From NCBI RefSeq assembly GCF_013359695.1, contig NZ_JABFMU010000016.1, forward strand, positions 1 through 64,000: a stretch of DNA of 64,000 bases, written 5' to 3'. This DNA is from Pseudomonas sp. C2B4. Lineage in GTDB: Bacteria; Pseudomonadota; Gammaproteobacteria; Pseudomonadales; Pseudomonadaceae. Made by a program: the position numbers and the translations under genes. Below are positions 25,569 to 35,087 of the stretch, in pieces. The notes under the pieces were generated by a model that was given only the letters and a program-made list of their open reading frames with translations, did not search any database and was not told the DNA's origin. Position 1 is the stretch's first letter, and each line of letters starts with the position of its first letter.

Positions 25569-26849
25569 ATGAAAAAAGTAATGCTCAAAACCACCATTAG
25601 TCTCGCCGTTGCCATGGCATCCACCCAGATCTTCGCAAGTGGCTTTGCCCTTAACGAACAAAGCATCAGCGGAATGGGTACTGGTTTTGCCGGGCGTTCT
25701 TCTTCTGCCGACGACGCATCCACAGTTTTCGGCAACCCTGCCGGCATGTCTCGCCTCAAGCGCGAACAAGTCACCGGCGGTGTTGCATTTATCGACGCAC
25801 ACACCGACATCAGCGATGCCAGCTCCCGTCCGAACGGCGGCACCAACAAAGGCGACATGGTCCCTTTCATGGGCGTGCCGATGGGCTACTACGTCAAGCC
25901 AATCGATGACCAGTGGGCGGTCGGTTTCGGCGTCTACGCGCCATTCGGCCTGGTCACCGATTACGAGAACGGCTTTGCCGGCCGTTACTTCGGCAGCAAG
26001 AGCGAAGTTCAAATCGTGACCCTGCAGCCAACCGTCAGCTACGCCTTTAACGACAAGGTGTCGATCGGCTTCGGTCCGACCATCAACCGTATCGACGGTA
26101 AGCTGGAATCGAGCCTGTCGCTGGATCCTCGCGCACCGGACGGTGAAGTCAAGATCAAGGGTGACGACACCGCACTGGGTTACAACATCGGTATTCTGGT
26201 GCAAGCCACCGACAGCACTCGCGTCGGCCTGACCTACCACTCGAAAGTGAAGTACAAGCTCGACGGTGACACCAAGGTCAACTACGGCCTGCTGGCAGCG
26301 CTGGGTCAGAACCCGAACCAGAAGTTCGATGCCTCACTCGACATTACGACACCTGAGTCGGTTGACTTCTCTGTGACCCATCAGCTGAACGACCAGTGGA
26401 CCCTCTATGCAGGCAGCACCTGGACTCGCTGGAGCCGCCTGAAAGAAATCTCTGTCGAAAACGAAGGCGTACCTGCAGCGCTGGCCGCACGCGGGTTTGG
26501 CACCATCACTGAAGAGCAGAACTGGCACGACACCTGGGCGCACGCCATTGGTGCTTCCTACCAGCTGAACAAGCAGTGGGTACTGCGTACCGGTCTGTCC
26601 GTTGACCAGGCGCCGACCAACAACGAAAACCGCTCCCCTCGTATCCCGACTGGCGATCGCACGATCTTCAGCCTGGGTGCCGGCTGGAGCCCGACCGACG
26701 ACCTGACCATCGACGTGGCGTATTCGTACCTGAAGGAAGAGGACGTCAAGATCAACAACAGCAACGGTGCTCCTCGCAACCAGAGCTACAGCGCCAAGTA
26801 TGAAAACTGGGCGAATGGTTTCGGTATCGGTGCAACCTACCGCTTCTGA
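25569..26849 (+). CDS. FadL/TodX (OmpP1) family outer-membrane channel
   Basis: 426 aa. Signal peptide ending ..QIFAS, then the FadL hatch signature GFALNEQSISGMGTGFAGRSSSADDASTVFGNPAGMSRL, beta-barrel repeats, and a C-terminal aromatic (YRF) typical of outer-membrane proteins. The family carries hydrophobic compounds such as long-chain fatty acids across the outer membrane; the exact ligand is not shown. AGGAG precedes the ATG and a strong terminator follows. Monocistronic. Confidence 0.92.
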   Translation: MKKVMLKTTISLAVAMASTQIFASGFALNEQSISGMGTGFAGRSSSADDASTVFGNPAGMSRLKREQVTGGVAFIDAHTDISDASSRPNGGTNKGDMVPFMGVPMGYYVKPIDDQWAVGFGVYAPFGLVTDYENGFAGRYFGSKSEVQIVTLQPTVSYAFNDKVSIGFGPTINRIDGKLESSLSLDPRAPDGEVKIKGDDTALGYNIGILVQATDSTRVGLTYHSKVKYKLDGDTKVNYGLLAALGQNPNQKFDASLDITTPESVDFSVTHQLNDQWTLYAGSTWTRWSRLKEISVENEGVPAALAARGFGTITEEQNWHDTWAHAIGASYQLNKQWVLRTGLSVDQAPTNNENRSPRIPTGDRTIFSLGAGWSPTDDLTIDVAYSYLKEEDVKINNSNGAPRNQSYSAKYENWANGFGIGATYRF

Positions 26850-26888
26850 TGATCCTCGGCGAGCCTGAACCCCTCGCCGCCTGAATCG

Positions 26889-26926
26889 AAAAAGCCCCGC
26901 GCTCTTGTACAGAGGCGGGGCTTTTT
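26889..26926 (+). terminator. Terminator of the FadL-like gene
   Basis: AAAAAGCCCCGC / GCGGGGCTTTTT around a 14-bp loop, 40 bp past the stop. Confidence 0.88.
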
Positions 26927-26934
26927 AGTGGCTG

Positions 26935-27033
26935 TGTAGGAGCGAGCTTGCTCGCGATGGACGTTAACGATAACGCGTGCTTCTGAATAAACGCGTCGGC
27001 CTTGAGTCCATCGCGAGCAAGCTCGCTCCTACA
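26935..27033. repeat. REPIN, gagcttgctcgcgatgg type
   Basis: TGTAGGAGCGAGCTTGCTCG.. arms inverted around ~50 bp. Its interior (GATAACGCGTGCTT.CTGAATAAACGCG) is nearly the same as that of the element at 29548, so both are copies of one unit. Confidence 0.9.
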
Positions 27034-27052
27034 GGGTTTAAGCCGTTTCAGA

Positions 27053-27619
27053 TCATGGAGTGGAAGCCAATGGTGGGGATGCCAGGGCTTTCTCTACAGC
27101 CTCGATAAACTCAGGATCATCCGGCTTGGTCAGGCTGGAGAAACTGGCAATCACCTTGCCCTGGCGATCGACCACGTACTTGTAGAAATTCCACTTCGGC
27201 GCACTGCTCTGTTTGGCAAGGACCTTGAACAGCGGCGTGGCATCGTCGCCGCGGACTTTCTGCGGCTCGGTCATGGTGAAGGTCACGCCGTAATTGACGT
27301 AGCACACCTTGGCGGTCTCGGCGCCATCCTTGGACTCCTGTTTGAAGTCATTGGAAGGCACGCCGATCACCTCCAGCCCCTGGTCCTTGAACCGCTGATT
27401 CAACGCCTCGAGGCTTTTGAATTGCGGTGCGAAACCACAAAAGCTGGCGGTATTGACCACCACCAGCGGCTTGCCGGCAAAGCGTTGGCACAAATCGATG
27501 GACTCATTGGCGCGCAACTTGGGCAATGAACCTTGCAGCAGCGCCGGGCACTCTGCCGCCTGAGCCAATCCGGTAAACGCTACCAGTAACGCGGGAACTG
27601 CAAACCAGCGCATCAGCAT
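27053..27619 (-). CDS. Periplasmic glutathione-peroxidase-family protein
   Basis: 188 aa. Signal peptide ending ..GLAQAA. Peroxidatic Cys61 in [14 protein letters not shown], and the [12 protein letters not shown] motif with conserved Trp and Asn. The usual NQF(G) glutamine motif reads NDFKQES here. Family members reduce hydroperoxides using thioredoxin or glutathione; the periplasmic location makes the electron donor uncertain. GAGAAG seven bases before the ATG. Follows the MarR/MFS/40-aa cluster on the same strand. Confidence 0.88.
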   Translation of the reverse strand: MLMRWFAVPALLVAFTGLAQAAECPALLQGSLPKLRANESIDLCQRFAGKPLVVVNTASFCGFAPQFKSLEALNQRFKDQGLEVIGVPSNDFKQESKDGAETAKVCYVNYGVTFTMTEPQKVRGDDATPLFKVLAKQSSAPKWNFYKYVVDRQGKVIASFSSLTKPDDPEFIEAVEKALASPPLASTP

Positions 27620-27706
27620 GTCGGTGCTTCTCTGTGAGGAATCGTCAGGCTCGAAGTTACTCGCCCTGACATCCTGCTAGCAAGCCTCTGCCTGGCAAGC
27701 CCCGTT

Positions 27707-27829
27707 CTAGCAAGCACCCATGCCCAACTGCATCAAGGCCAGCCCGCCCTGATGCCAGCCCCACCACGCCAGGGCCAGCAGCAAGGCACAGACAGCTAAA
27801 AGTGTGATTCGCGGCCAGAGACTGTTCAT
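27707..27829 (-). CDS. 40-residue membrane peptide, translationally coupled to the MFS gene
   Basis: MNSLWPRITLLAVCALLLAL.. , 40 aa, one hydrophobic helix (residues ~7-22), then WWGWHQGG and a short tail ending in Cys. Its ATG overlaps the TGA of the MFS gene by four bases (ATGA), the same coupling used in the cobalamin operon. Too short for most gene callers. Could be a small accessory subunit of the transporter, or an unrelated membrane peptide. Confidence 0.65.
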   Translation of the reverse strand: MNSLWPRITLLAVCALLLALAWWGWHQGGLALMQLGMGAC

Positions 27830-29034
27830 GTCGCACTCATTGAGGTTTGCAGACGTGCCACCGGTTGCTCACGCACCGGCCAGTTGAGGGCGGCGGCCAT
27901 CAGGCTCAGGAGAATCGCTACCTGCCAGATCAAGTCATAACTCCCGGTTCGATCGTACACCACCCCGCCCAGCCAGCCGCCGAGGAACGAGCCGAGCTGG
28001 TGGAACAGGAAAACTATCCCACCGAGCATGGACAGGTTTCGTACGCCGAACAAGGTCGCGACCGTGCCGTTGGTCAAAGGCACCGTCGACAGCCAGAGGA
28101 AGCCCATGGCCATGCCGAACAGATACGCGGTGGTCGTGGTAACGGGTGCCCACAGGAACAACAAAATCACTACCGCCCGTAACAAATAAAGACCTGTGAG
28201 CAACCGTGGCTTGGACATGCGCCCGCCCAGCCAGCCTGCGGTGTACGTGCCGAAGATATTGAACAGGCCGATCAGCGCCAACACCGTGGTACCGACGGAG
28301 GCTGGCAGATGTTGATCCACCAGGTACGCCGGCAAGTGCACGCCAATGAACACCACCTGGAAACCGCAGACAAAAAAGCCGAACGCCAACAACCAGAATC
28401 CCGAATGGGAACAGGCTTCGCGCAGGGCTTCGGACAGGGTTTGCTCATGTCCCAGCACCGGCAGGGGTTTGTCCTTGAGCATGCTCACCAGCGGCACGAT
28501 CAGCGCCACCAGCAACCCCAGCGCGAGCAGGGCCGCCGACCAGCCGAGCCAGCCGATCAACCCCAGCGTGCCGGGCAACATGGCGAACTGGCCGAACGAA
28601 CCGGCGGCGCTGGCAATGCCCATGCCCATACTGCGCTTCTCCGGTGGCACCGCGCGCCCGACCACGCCGAGGATGACCGAAAACGAAGTACCCGACAGGC
28701 CGATACCGATCAACAGGCCGGCACTCAACGACAAGGTCACTGCCGAATCGGACAAGCCCATGAACACCAGGCCCAGGGCGTAGAAAACACCACCGATGAG
28801 TACCACTTTCGCCGCGCCAAAGCGGTCGGCCAGCGCGCCGGTAAAGGGTTGCGCCAGACCCCAGATCAGGTTTTGCAGGGCAATGGCGAAGGCAAAGACT
28901 TCACGCCCCCAGCCGAACTCGGCGCTCATTGGCGCCAGGAACAGCCCGAAGCCATGTCGCACTCCCAGAGACAACGCAAGAATCAGCGCACTCCCCAACA
29001 GCACCCAACCGCACGTACGCCACATCGATGTCAT
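27826..29034 (-). CDS. MFS transporter (monocarboxylate-porter-like)
   Basis: 402 aa from the ATG at 29034 with GGAGA six bases upstream (the frame is open to 29079, but that part contains the operator palindrome). Twelve membrane helices; GLAQPFTGALADRFGAAKVV is the MFS loop motif, and the layout resembles the OFA/MCT-like transporters. It lies directly downstream of a MarR gene with a palindromic operator between them. Substrate unknown. Confidence 0.88.
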   Translation of the reverse strand: MTSMWRTCGWVLLGSALILALSLGVRHGFGLFLAPMSAEFGWGREVFAFAIALQNLIWGLAQPFTGALADRFGAAKVVLIGGVFYALGLVFMGLSDSAVTLSLSAGLLIGIGLSGTSFSVILGVVGRAVPPEKRSMGMGIASAAGSFGQFAMLPGTLGLIGWLGWSAALLALGLLVALIVPLVSMLKDKPLPVLGHEQTLSEALREACSHSGFWLLAFGFFVCGFQVVFIGVHLPAYLVDQHLPASVGTTVLALIGLFNIFGTYTAGWLGGRMSKPRLLTGLYLLRAVVILLFLWAPVTTTTAYLFGMAMGFLWLSTVPLTNGTVATLFGVRNLSMLGGIVFLFHQLGSFLGGWLGGVVYDRTGSYDLIWQVAILLSLMAAALNWPVREQPVARLQTSMSAT

Positions 29035-29049
29035 TCTTGTTCTCCGGTC

Positions 29050-29065
29050 GCGGGTATATACCCGC
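29050..29065. promoter_or_regulatory. MarR-type operator upstream of the MFS gene
   Basis: GCGGGTATATACCCGC, a perfect 16-bp palindrome, 15 bp before the MFS start. A one-mismatch copy lies before the MarR gene. Confidence 0.75.
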
Positions 29066-29086
29066 TTAAGATCGAACAAACCGGCA

Positions 29087-29491
29087 TCACGCCAGTTCGT
29101 CCAGCAACTTCAATAACGTTTCGCGCTTTTCCGCGCCCAGGCGCTCAACCAATCGCTGTTGCGCGGCCTCCCAGGCCGGTAAGGCTGCTTTTAGCCGCTC
29201 GGCCCCGGCGTCGGTCAGCAGAACGATGCGATTGCGCATGTCCTCGCCTTCCACCAGCGTCACCAAGCCATCGCCCTCCAGTACCCGAAGATTGCGTCCC
29301 AGGGTGCTGCGATCCAGGCCCATGGCTTCGGCCAAAGTGGAAATGCTCGGTTGATTCAGGCGCTGCAGATTGCACAGTAAAGAATACTGCGCGACGTTGA
29401 TCCCGAAGCCATCGAGAGCGCCGTCGTAATGCCTGCTGACGCCACGGGCGGCGCGACGCAGGTTGATGCATAAACATTGGGAGTCGAGCAT
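29087..29491 (-). CDS. MarR-family regulator
   Basis: 134 aa. Winged helix with SISTLAEAMGLDRSTLGRNLRVLEGDGLV (residues ~49-77) and the wing GEDMRNRIVLLT. Two cysteines near the N-terminus (SQCLC) could make it redox-responsive, as in some MarR proteins, but this is a guess. It precedes the MFS gene and has operator-like palindromes on both sides, so it most likely represses itself and the transporter. Confidence 0.9.
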   Translation of the reverse strand: MLDSQCLCINLRRAARGVSRHYDGALDGFGINVAQYSLLCNLQRLNQPSISTLAEAMGLDRSTLGRNLRVLEGDGLVTLVEGEDMRNRIVLLTDAGAERLKAALPAWEAAQQRLVERLGAEKRETLLKLLDELA

Positions 29492-29494
29492 GGT

Positions 29495-29510
29495 GCGTGT
29501 ATATACCCGC
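29495..29510. promoter_or_regulatory. MarR-type operator upstream of marR
   Basis: GCGTGTATATACCCGC, matching the palindrome at 29050-29065 at 15 of 16 bases, 3 bp before the MarR start codon. Confidence 0.7.
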
Positions 29511-29547
29511 GGTTGAATGAATGCAAATTTATGTTACATCAACCCGC

Positions 29548-29647
29548 TGTAGGAGCGAGCTTGCTCGCGATGGACGTCAACGATAACGCGTGCTTTCTGA
29601 ATAAACGCGGTGGTCTTGAGTGCATCGCGAGCGAGCTCGCTCCTACG
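29548..29647. repeat. REPIN, gagcttgctcgcgatgg type, touching cobS
   Basis: Second copy of the unit at 26935-27033, including the ~50-bp interior. Its outer arm (CCTAC) supplies the TAG stop codon of cobS at 29643-29645. Confidence 0.88.
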
Positions 29648-30377
29648 GGACTAGCGCCAGCCCTACGAGCACCGCCATCTCGAGCAACTCCAGCAAGGCC
29701 CCCGCCGTATCGCCTGTCGTTCCACCCAAGCGCCGTAGCATCACTTGCCTCAGCCAGACAGATAGAAGCACCGCCAGCACCACAGCGACAACACCGGCAA
29801 AGCCAGCAATCACTACACAAACCACCCCACTGGCCACCAACACCTGCTTGCCCGCCAATCGCGGAAGATGATCGGCCAGCGCCTGCCCCAAACCACCAGG
29901 ACGCACATAAGGCGTGGTCAGGAACAGTCCCAGCAATGCACTGCGCCCCAGCAATGGAACGATGATCAACGCCACGGCGTGCTGCTGCTCGATCAATGCC
30001 AGCAACGCGGCGAACTTCAACAGCAGCACCAACACCAGGGTAACCACCGCGATCGGCCCGCTGCGCGGGTCTTTCATGATGGTCAGTGTGCGCTCACGGT
30101 CACCGAAACCGCCCAGCCAGGCATCGGCGCTGTCGGCCAGCCCGTCCAGGTGCAGGGCACCGCTGAGCAACACCCAGACCGTCAGCAACAGCGCGGCATG
30201 CAACAACGGCGGCGTGCCCAGCAACAGCCAGTTCGACGCGCACAAGATCCCGCCGAACAACAAACCCACCAGCGGATAAAACAGCAGCGACCGCCCCAAC
30301 TCCTGCGGTGCCGGCATGCCCGGCAAACGAATCGGCAGGCTACTCAGGAACTGCAGGGCGATCCAGAACGGCAGCAT
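29643..30377 (-). CDS. cobS: Adenosylcobinamide-GDP ribazoletransferase (cobalamin synthase)
   Basis: 244 aa polytopic membrane protein. It joins adenosylcobinamide-GDP and alpha-ribazole(-phosphate) to give adenosylcobalamin (phosphate), the last assembly step. Family motifs: LQFLSSLPIRLP at the start, FYPLVGLLFGG, and HLDGLADSADAWLGG with acidic residues for metal (~residues 76-90). Last gene of the cob operon, two bases after cobC. The stop codon is provided by an adjoining REP element. Confidence 0.95.
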   Translation of the reverse strand: MLPFWIALQFLSSLPIRLPGMPAPQELGRSLLFYPLVGLLFGGILCASNWLLLGTPPLLHAALLLTVWVLLSGALHLDGLADSADAWLGGFGDRERTLTIMKDPRSGPIAVVTLVLVLLLKFAALLALIEQQHAVALIIVPLLGRSALLGLFLTTPYVRPGGLGQALADHLPRLAGKQVLVASGVVCVVIAGFAGVVAVVLAVLLSVWLRQVMLRRLGGTTGDTAGALLELLEMAVLVGLALVP

Positions 30378-30379
30378 GA

Positions 30380-30955
30380 TCAGTGGACTTCCCTTAACAA
30401 ACCATTGGCCTGCACCGAAAGCTTGAACAACGCACCATGTCCCACTTCAACATTGAGCAACTGTTCCCGGGGCAAGCCCCGTGCCCGCGCCAGCAACAAC
30501 CGCATGACCCCGCCATGGCTGATCAGCAACACGCGCTCGCCGGCGTACGCTGTCTGCAAACGCTCGACCGCCGATAACACTCGCTCCGAGAAGTCGGCTA
30601 CCGGCTCACCCTGAGGCGGGGTGAATGAATAGGGATCAGCCCAGAACAGGCCCAAGGCCTCGGCATCCGTCTCCATCAGCGCCGCGGCGCTCCGCCCTTC
30701 CCAGCGACCGAAGTGCAGTTCCTGCAGATTCCGATCGAACGCCACCGGCAAACCCATCTGCCCGGCAAGCTCTTCAGCGAATCGCGCACAACGCTGCAAC
30801 GGCGAGCTGATCACTCGGTCCCATGGGCCCTGCTCCATCACTGCTGCGCGCATCTGCTGCCAGCCCTTTTCGGTCAGCGCATCGTCGAGGCTGCCGCGCA
30901 AGCCGCCCCCCAGTTCGGTTTCACCGTGACGCAGCAGGTCCAGGCGAAAGGTCAT
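30380..30955 (-). CDS. cobC: Alpha-ribazole phosphatase, histidine-phosphatase superfamily
   Basis: 191 aa from the ATG at 30955, which overlaps the cobT stop (ATGA). Phosphoglycerate-mutase-like fold with the catalytic LLRHGET (His9 region), the acidic ELHFGRWEG, and ISHGG with the second His. It removes phosphate from alpha-ribazole-5'-phosphate or adenosylcobalamin phosphate. In a cob operon this is the expected role; general phosphatases share the fold. Confidence 0.9.
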   Translation of the reverse strand: MTFRLDLLRHGETELGGGLRGSLDDALTEKGWQQMRAAVMEQGPWDRVISSPLQRCARFAEELAGQMGLPVAFDRNLQELHFGRWEGRSAAALMETDAEALGLFWADPYSFTPPQGEPVADFSERVLSAVERLQTAYAGERVLLISHGGVMRLLLARARGLPREQLLNVEVGHGALFKLSVQANGLLREVH

Positions 30956-32007
30956 GCCGGACGATCCGCAACCGCGGCTTCGGCGAATGTCGCCATTTGC
31001 CCGTGCAGGTCGCAGGCCAGGCGCAGCAAGGGCACGGCCAGTGCGGCCCCGCTCCCCTCGCCCAGACGCAAGCCGAGATCGAGCAGCGGCTCGGCGTCCA
31101 GGGTTTCCAACACATGACGATGACCTGGCTCGGCGCCACGATGACCGAACAGCAACCACTGTCGGCAGTCAGGATTCAAGCGCACGGCAACCAAGGCCGC
31201 GACGCTGCAGATGAAGCCATCCACCAGAACGGCGATGCCCTCCTGGGCGCACGCCAGATAAGCGCCGACCAGTGCGGCGATCTCAAAACCGCCCAGGTTG
31301 AACAGGGTTTGCAACGCATCGCCGCGCTGTGCCCCGTGCAGGGCCAATGCGCGCTCGATCACCTCAGCCTTGTGGCTGACCCCCGCCGCATTCAACCCGG
31401 TGCCCGGGCCGGTCAGGTGCACCACCGGGCAATCCAGCAAGGCACAGGCCAGTGCACTGGCGGCGGTGGTGTTGCCGATCCCCATCTCGCCACCGATGAA
31501 TAATTGCGCACCGAGCGCTTTCGCCCGCAGCACACTGTCTCGACCGGCCTGCAACGCCAGTTCGCCTTGAGCCACGGTCATTGCCGGCCCTTGTGCAAAA
31601 TTCGCCGTGCCCGGGCCGACGTTCAGGTGCCGCACCCCCGGAAGATTCAGCGATGGCGTTACCGTTCCCAGGTCAACCACCTCAAGGGAAGCGCCCAACT
31701 GCCGCGCCAACACGCTGATCGCCGCACCGCCGTTGACGAAGTTGTGCAGCATCTGCCCGGTGACTTCCTGGGGAAACGCCGACACCCCTTCGGCCACCAC
31801 GCCGTGATCGCCGGCGAAAATCGCAATCCATAGCTGATCGAGGCGCGGCTTGACCTGCCCCTGCAACCCGGCCAGTTGCACCGCCACCGCTTCGAGACGA
31901 CCGAGCGACCCGGCGGGTTTGGTCAGTTGCTGCTGACGCGCCGCAGCCAGTTCGATCGCTACGGCATCCACCGATTTGCACGGGTCCAGCCACCAGGATT
32001 GGCTCAT
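30952..32007 (-). CDS. cobT: Nicotinate-nucleotide--dimethylbenzimidazole phosphoribosyltransferase
   Basis: 351 aa from the ATG at 32007 (AAGGAAC upstream; overlaps the cobU stop). It makes alpha-ribazole phosphate from dimethylbenzimidazole and nicotinate mononucleotide. Signature stretches: [45 protein letters not shown] and the catalytic Glu near EGSGAALAV. Soluble. Works with BluB, which makes its base, encoded in the same operon. Confidence 0.96.
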   Translation of the reverse strand: MSQSWWLDPCKSVDAVAIELAAARQQQLTKPAGSLGRLEAVAVQLAGLQGQVKPRLDQLWIAIFAGDHGVVAEGVSAFPQEVTGQMLHNFVNGGAAISVLARQLGASLEVVDLGTVTPSLNLPGVRHLNVGPGTANFAQGPAMTVAQGELALQAGRDSVLRAKALGAQLFIGGEMGIGNTTAASALACALLDCPVVHLTGPGTGLNAAGVSHKAEVIERALALHGAQRGDALQTLFNLGGFEIAALVGAYLACAQEGIAVLVDGFICSVAALVAVRLNPDCRQWLLFGHRGAEPGHRHVLETLDAEPLLDLGLRLGEGSGAALAVPLLRLACDLHGQMATFAEAAVADRPA

Positions 32008-32525
32008 AACGCAGTTCCTTTCAAAGTCAGGGGCAGGCCGGCGACGGTCAGGACGACTCGCTGACAACGCTCGGCCAGAGCTTGATGCAGCCAACCGGCT
32101 TCATCGACATAGCGGCGAGTCAATTCGCCCAGCGGCACGACACCCATACCGGTCTCGTTGCTCACAAAAATGATTTCCCCCGGCAACGACTCCAGGCACT
32201 CCACCAAAGCATCACGCTCAGCGTTCAGACGCTCGGCATCGCCCTGCATCAGCAGGTTGGTCAGCCACAGGGTCAGGCAGTCCACCAACAGGCAATGATC
32301 GGCGTGGGCGTTTTCGCGCAGGACTCGGGCCAGTTCCAGAGGTTCTTCGATCAAGGCCCATTCGGCCGGACGACGGGCGCGGTGATGGGCGACCCGCTCG
32401 TTCATTTCGCCGTCCAGCGGTTGGCTGGTGGCGATGTAGGTCACCCGGAGTTGGCTGTCTGTTGCCAGTTTTTCAGCCAGGCGACTTTTGCCGGAGCGGG
32501 CGCCGCCGAGAATCAGTTGGAGCAT
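32004..32525 (-). CDS. cobU: Bifunctional adenosylcobinamide kinase / guanylyltransferase
   Basis: 173 aa. Walker A GGARSGKS at residues 7-14, the guanylylated-His region ([12 protein letters not shown], ~residues 46-57), [14 protein letters not shown], and [11 protein letters not shown]. Phosphorylates adenosylcobinamide and transfers GMP from GTP. First gene after a REP element that separates it from cobQ; coupled to cobT by ATGA. Confidence 0.96.
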   Translation of the reverse strand: MLQLILGGARSGKSRLAEKLATDSQLRVTYIATSQPLDGEMNERVAHHRARRPAEWALIEEPLELARVLRENAHADHCLLVDCLTLWLTNLLMQGDAERLNAERDALVECLESLPGEIIFVSNETGMGVVPLGELTRRYVDEAGWLHQALAERCQRVVLTVAGLPLTLKGTAL

Positions 32526-32574
32526 GGTTCATTCCTTAAAAGCTTCAGTGTTTCGGCTGCCGCATTCGCGAGCA

Positions 32575-32628
32575 GGCTCGCTCCCACATTGGAATGCGGT
32601 CTACTGTGAGAGCGAGCCTGCTCGCGAA
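32575..32628. repeat. REPIN between cobQ and cobU
   Basis: Inverted TTCGCGAGCAGGCTCGCTCC-type arms around ~14 bp. It lies inside the cob operon and could form a strong mRNA hairpin that changes expression of the four downstream genes. Confidence 0.88.
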
Positions 32629-32646
32629 GAGGCCGGAACAGTCACC

Positions 32647-34098
32647 CTAGATTCCACAGAGCTCCCGCAGCAGTCCGGTATCCAGATGCTTCTCCACCAG
32701 ATCCGCCAAGCGCTCGATGTCCCGCTCGCGCAATCCGTGGTAATCCACATCCTGCACCGCCTGCAATCCTGCCCAGCGCAACAGCGCACTGCACGCCGCC
32801 GGCGACTCGAACAGGCCATGCAGATAGGTGCCGAAAATCTGCCCATCGACACTTTGCGCACCGTCGCAGCGTCCGTCATCCAGTTGCACTGCCGCGTTTT
32901 CCAGCGCCGGCCCGGTGGTCACGCCAGCGTGGATTTCATAACCGCTGACGTCAGCGTTTTCCAGCGCCAGGCGCCCGCGCACATTGCGCAGTTGCTTCTC
33001 TGCTTCGAGTTGCGTTTCGAACGCCAGTAATCCCAACCCAGTGCTGGAACCCGGTGCGCCTTCAAGGCCCAGCGGATCATGCACCTGCGCGCCGAGCATC
33101 TGCAGGCCGCCGCAGATGCCCAGCACTTTTCCACCGTAGCGCAGGTGCCGGGAGATTGCGGTTTCCCAGCCATTGGCCCGCAGGTGCGCAAGGTCGCTGC
33201 GCACGCTTTTCGAGCCGGGAAGAATGATCAGGTCAGCCGGTGGGATCGCCTGGCCAGGGCCGATGAATTGCAAGTCCACTTGCGGGTGCAGGCGCAGCGG
33301 ATCGAAGTCGGTGTGGTTGCTGATACGCGGCAGCACCGGTACTACCACTTTCAACACCTGCTCGGCCTTATCGGTCTGGCGCTGATCGATACCGTCCTCG
33401 GCTTCCAGGTGCAGATCCATCACGTAAGGTAAAACGCCGATCACCGGTTTGCCGGTGCGTTGTTCCAGCCAGTCCAGGCCGGGTTGCAACAAGGCAATGT
33501 CGCCGCGAAAACGGTTGATGATGAAACCCTTGACCCGCGCCTGCTCGCTGGGCGACAGCAATTCCAGCGTACCCACCAAATGGGCGAACACCCCGCCACG
33601 GTTGATGTCTGCGATCAGCACCACCGGGCAATCCACTGCTTCGGCGAAGCCCATGTTGGCAATGTCGCCGGCTCGCAGATTGATCTCGGCAGGTGAACCG
33701 GCCCCTTCGACCATCACCACCGGATAGGCCGCACTCAACCGTGCATGGGAGGCCAGCACCGCTTGCATGGCGATGGCCTTGTAGTCGTGATAGGCCACGG
33801 CGTTCATGGTCGTGACGGCACGGCCGTGGATGATCACCTGAGCGCCGGTGTCGCTGTTGGGCTTGAGCAGCACCGGGTTCATGTCGGTGTGCGGTTCGAG
33901 AAAAGCAGCCTGGGCCTGCACCGCTTGCGCGCGACCGATCTCGCCACCGTCGGCCGTCACCGCGCTGTTGAGGGCCATGTTCTGCGGTTTGAACGGCACC
34001 ACGCCGACACCCTGACGTGTGGCCCAGCGACATAGCGCAGTCACCAGTGTGCTTTTACCGGCATCCGATGTGGTGCCCTGCACCATCAAGGTGGTCAT
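32647..34098 (-). CDS. cobQ: Cobyric acid synthase (glutamine-hydrolysing)
   Basis: 483 aa. N-terminal P-loop-like synthase domain (GTTSDAGKS, residues 8-16) and a C-terminal class-I glutamine amidotransferase with nucleophile Cys329 in [11 protein letters not shown] and a His in GTYLHGLFE. It amidates carboxylates b, d, e and g of adenosylcobyrinate a,c-diamide. Start overlaps the cobD stop by 4 bp. Confidence 0.96.
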   Translation of the reverse strand: MTTLMVQGTTSDAGKSTLVTALCRWATRQGVGVVPFKPQNMALNSAVTADGGEIGRAQAVQAQAAFLEPHTDMNPVLLKPNSDTGAQVIIHGRAVTTMNAVAYHDYKAIAMQAVLASHARLSAAYPVVMVEGAGSPAEINLRAGDIANMGFAEAVDCPVVLIADINRGGVFAHLVGTLELLSPSEQARVKGFIINRFRGDIALLQPGLDWLEQRTGKPVIGVLPYVMDLHLEAEDGIDQRQTDKAEQVLKVVVPVLPRISNHTDFDPLRLHPQVDLQFIGPGQAIPPADLIILPGSKSVRSDLAHLRANGWETAISRHLRYGGKVLGICGGLQMLGAQVHDPLGLEGAPGSSTGLGLLAFETQLEAEKQLRNVRGRLALENADVSGYEIHAGVTTGPALENAAVQLDDGRCDGAQSVDGQIFGTYLHGLFESPAACSALLRWAGLQAVQDVDYHGLRERDIERLADLVEKHLDTGLLRELCGI

Positions 34099-35087
34099 GA
34101 AAATTCCTTGGCAAAATCGTCGAATGCGGCGGCGAGGCGCGCCCAGTCCGTTTCATCGGCCGGCAAGCCGAAACGCAAGCTGCTGTTTTGCGTGAACAGG
34201 CGCAGCAGAATGCCGCGTCGTGCCATGAATTCATGCAGCTCTTCGGCGCGCTCGGTGATCAGCCACTGGAACAAGGCACAACCGCCCTGGGGTTTGAAGC
34301 CATACTGCTCGAGCAACGACGCCAAGCGTTCGCTGGCGTCCTCGGCGCGCACCCGCTGCCGCGCATGCCCTTCGGTATCGCGCAAGCATGCCTGGCCCAG
34401 CACCCGGGTCGGCCCGCTCACCGCCCAAGGCCCGACCTGTTCGGCGAGCAATTTGAGCAACTTGCGCTCGGCCAGGACAAATCCCAGACGCACGCCGGCC
34501 AGGCCGAAAAACTTGCCGAACGAACGCAGCACGATCAAACCGACCTGATGGGCAAACGGCGCCACACTCAGGTGCGGCGTGTTGTCCATGAAGGCTTCGT
34601 CCACCACCAGCCAGCCACCGCGCTGGGCCAGCCGCGAATGCCAGTCGAGCAATCGGGCGGGGGTCAGGCTCAGCCCCGTGGGATTGTTCGGGTTGACCAC
34701 CACCAGCACATCGAGGCTGTCGACGAAGAAGTCGACCTCCTGCTCCAGCACTTCGCGCACGATGTAGCCATTGCGGCGCCAGGCTTCGGCATGTTCGGCA
34801 TAACAGGGGGACAGTACGCCGACCTTGCCTGCACGGCGCAAACGCGGCAGCAACTGGATCGCCATTTGTGAACCGGCCACCGGCAACGCGTGCAGGGTGC
34901 CGTAGTAATCGCAGGCGGCCTGCTCCAGCCCGTCATCGGTTTCCGGCAGCCGCGCCCAGGCTCGCAGCGGGATGTCCGGAATCGGAAACGGCCAGGGCGC
35001 CAGGCCGCTGGACAGGTCTAGCCAATCGGCTTCCTCGATGCCGTATTCGAGCGCCGCCTTGCGCAACCGTCCACCGTGCTCAAGCAT
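34095..35087 (-). CDS. cobD: L-threonine-O-3-phosphate decarboxylase
   Basis: 330 aa, PLP-dependent fold type I, class II aminotransferase-like. Pyridoxal lysine in [23 protein letters not shown] and the cofactor-binding DEAFMD motif are present. It makes (R)-1-amino-2-propanol phosphate, the linker attached by CbiB. Called CobC in the P. denitrificans naming system. It overlaps cbiB by eight bases. Confidence 0.92.
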   Translation of the reverse strand: MLEHGGRLRKAALEYGIEEADWLDLSSGLAPWPFPIPDIPLRAWARLPETDDGLEQAACDYYGTLHALPVAGSQMAIQLLPRLRRAGKVGVLSPCYAEHAEAWRRNGYIVREVLEQEVDFFVDSLDVLVVVNPNNPTGLSLTPARLLDWHSRLAQRGGWLVVDEAFMDNTPHLSVAPFAHQVGLIVLRSFGKFFGLAGVRLGFVLAERKLLKLLAEQVGPWAVSGPTRVLGQACLRDTEGHARQRVRAEDASERLASLLEQYGFKPQGGCALFQWLITERAEELHEFMARRGILLRLFTQNSSLRFGLPADETDWARLAAAFDDFAKEFS

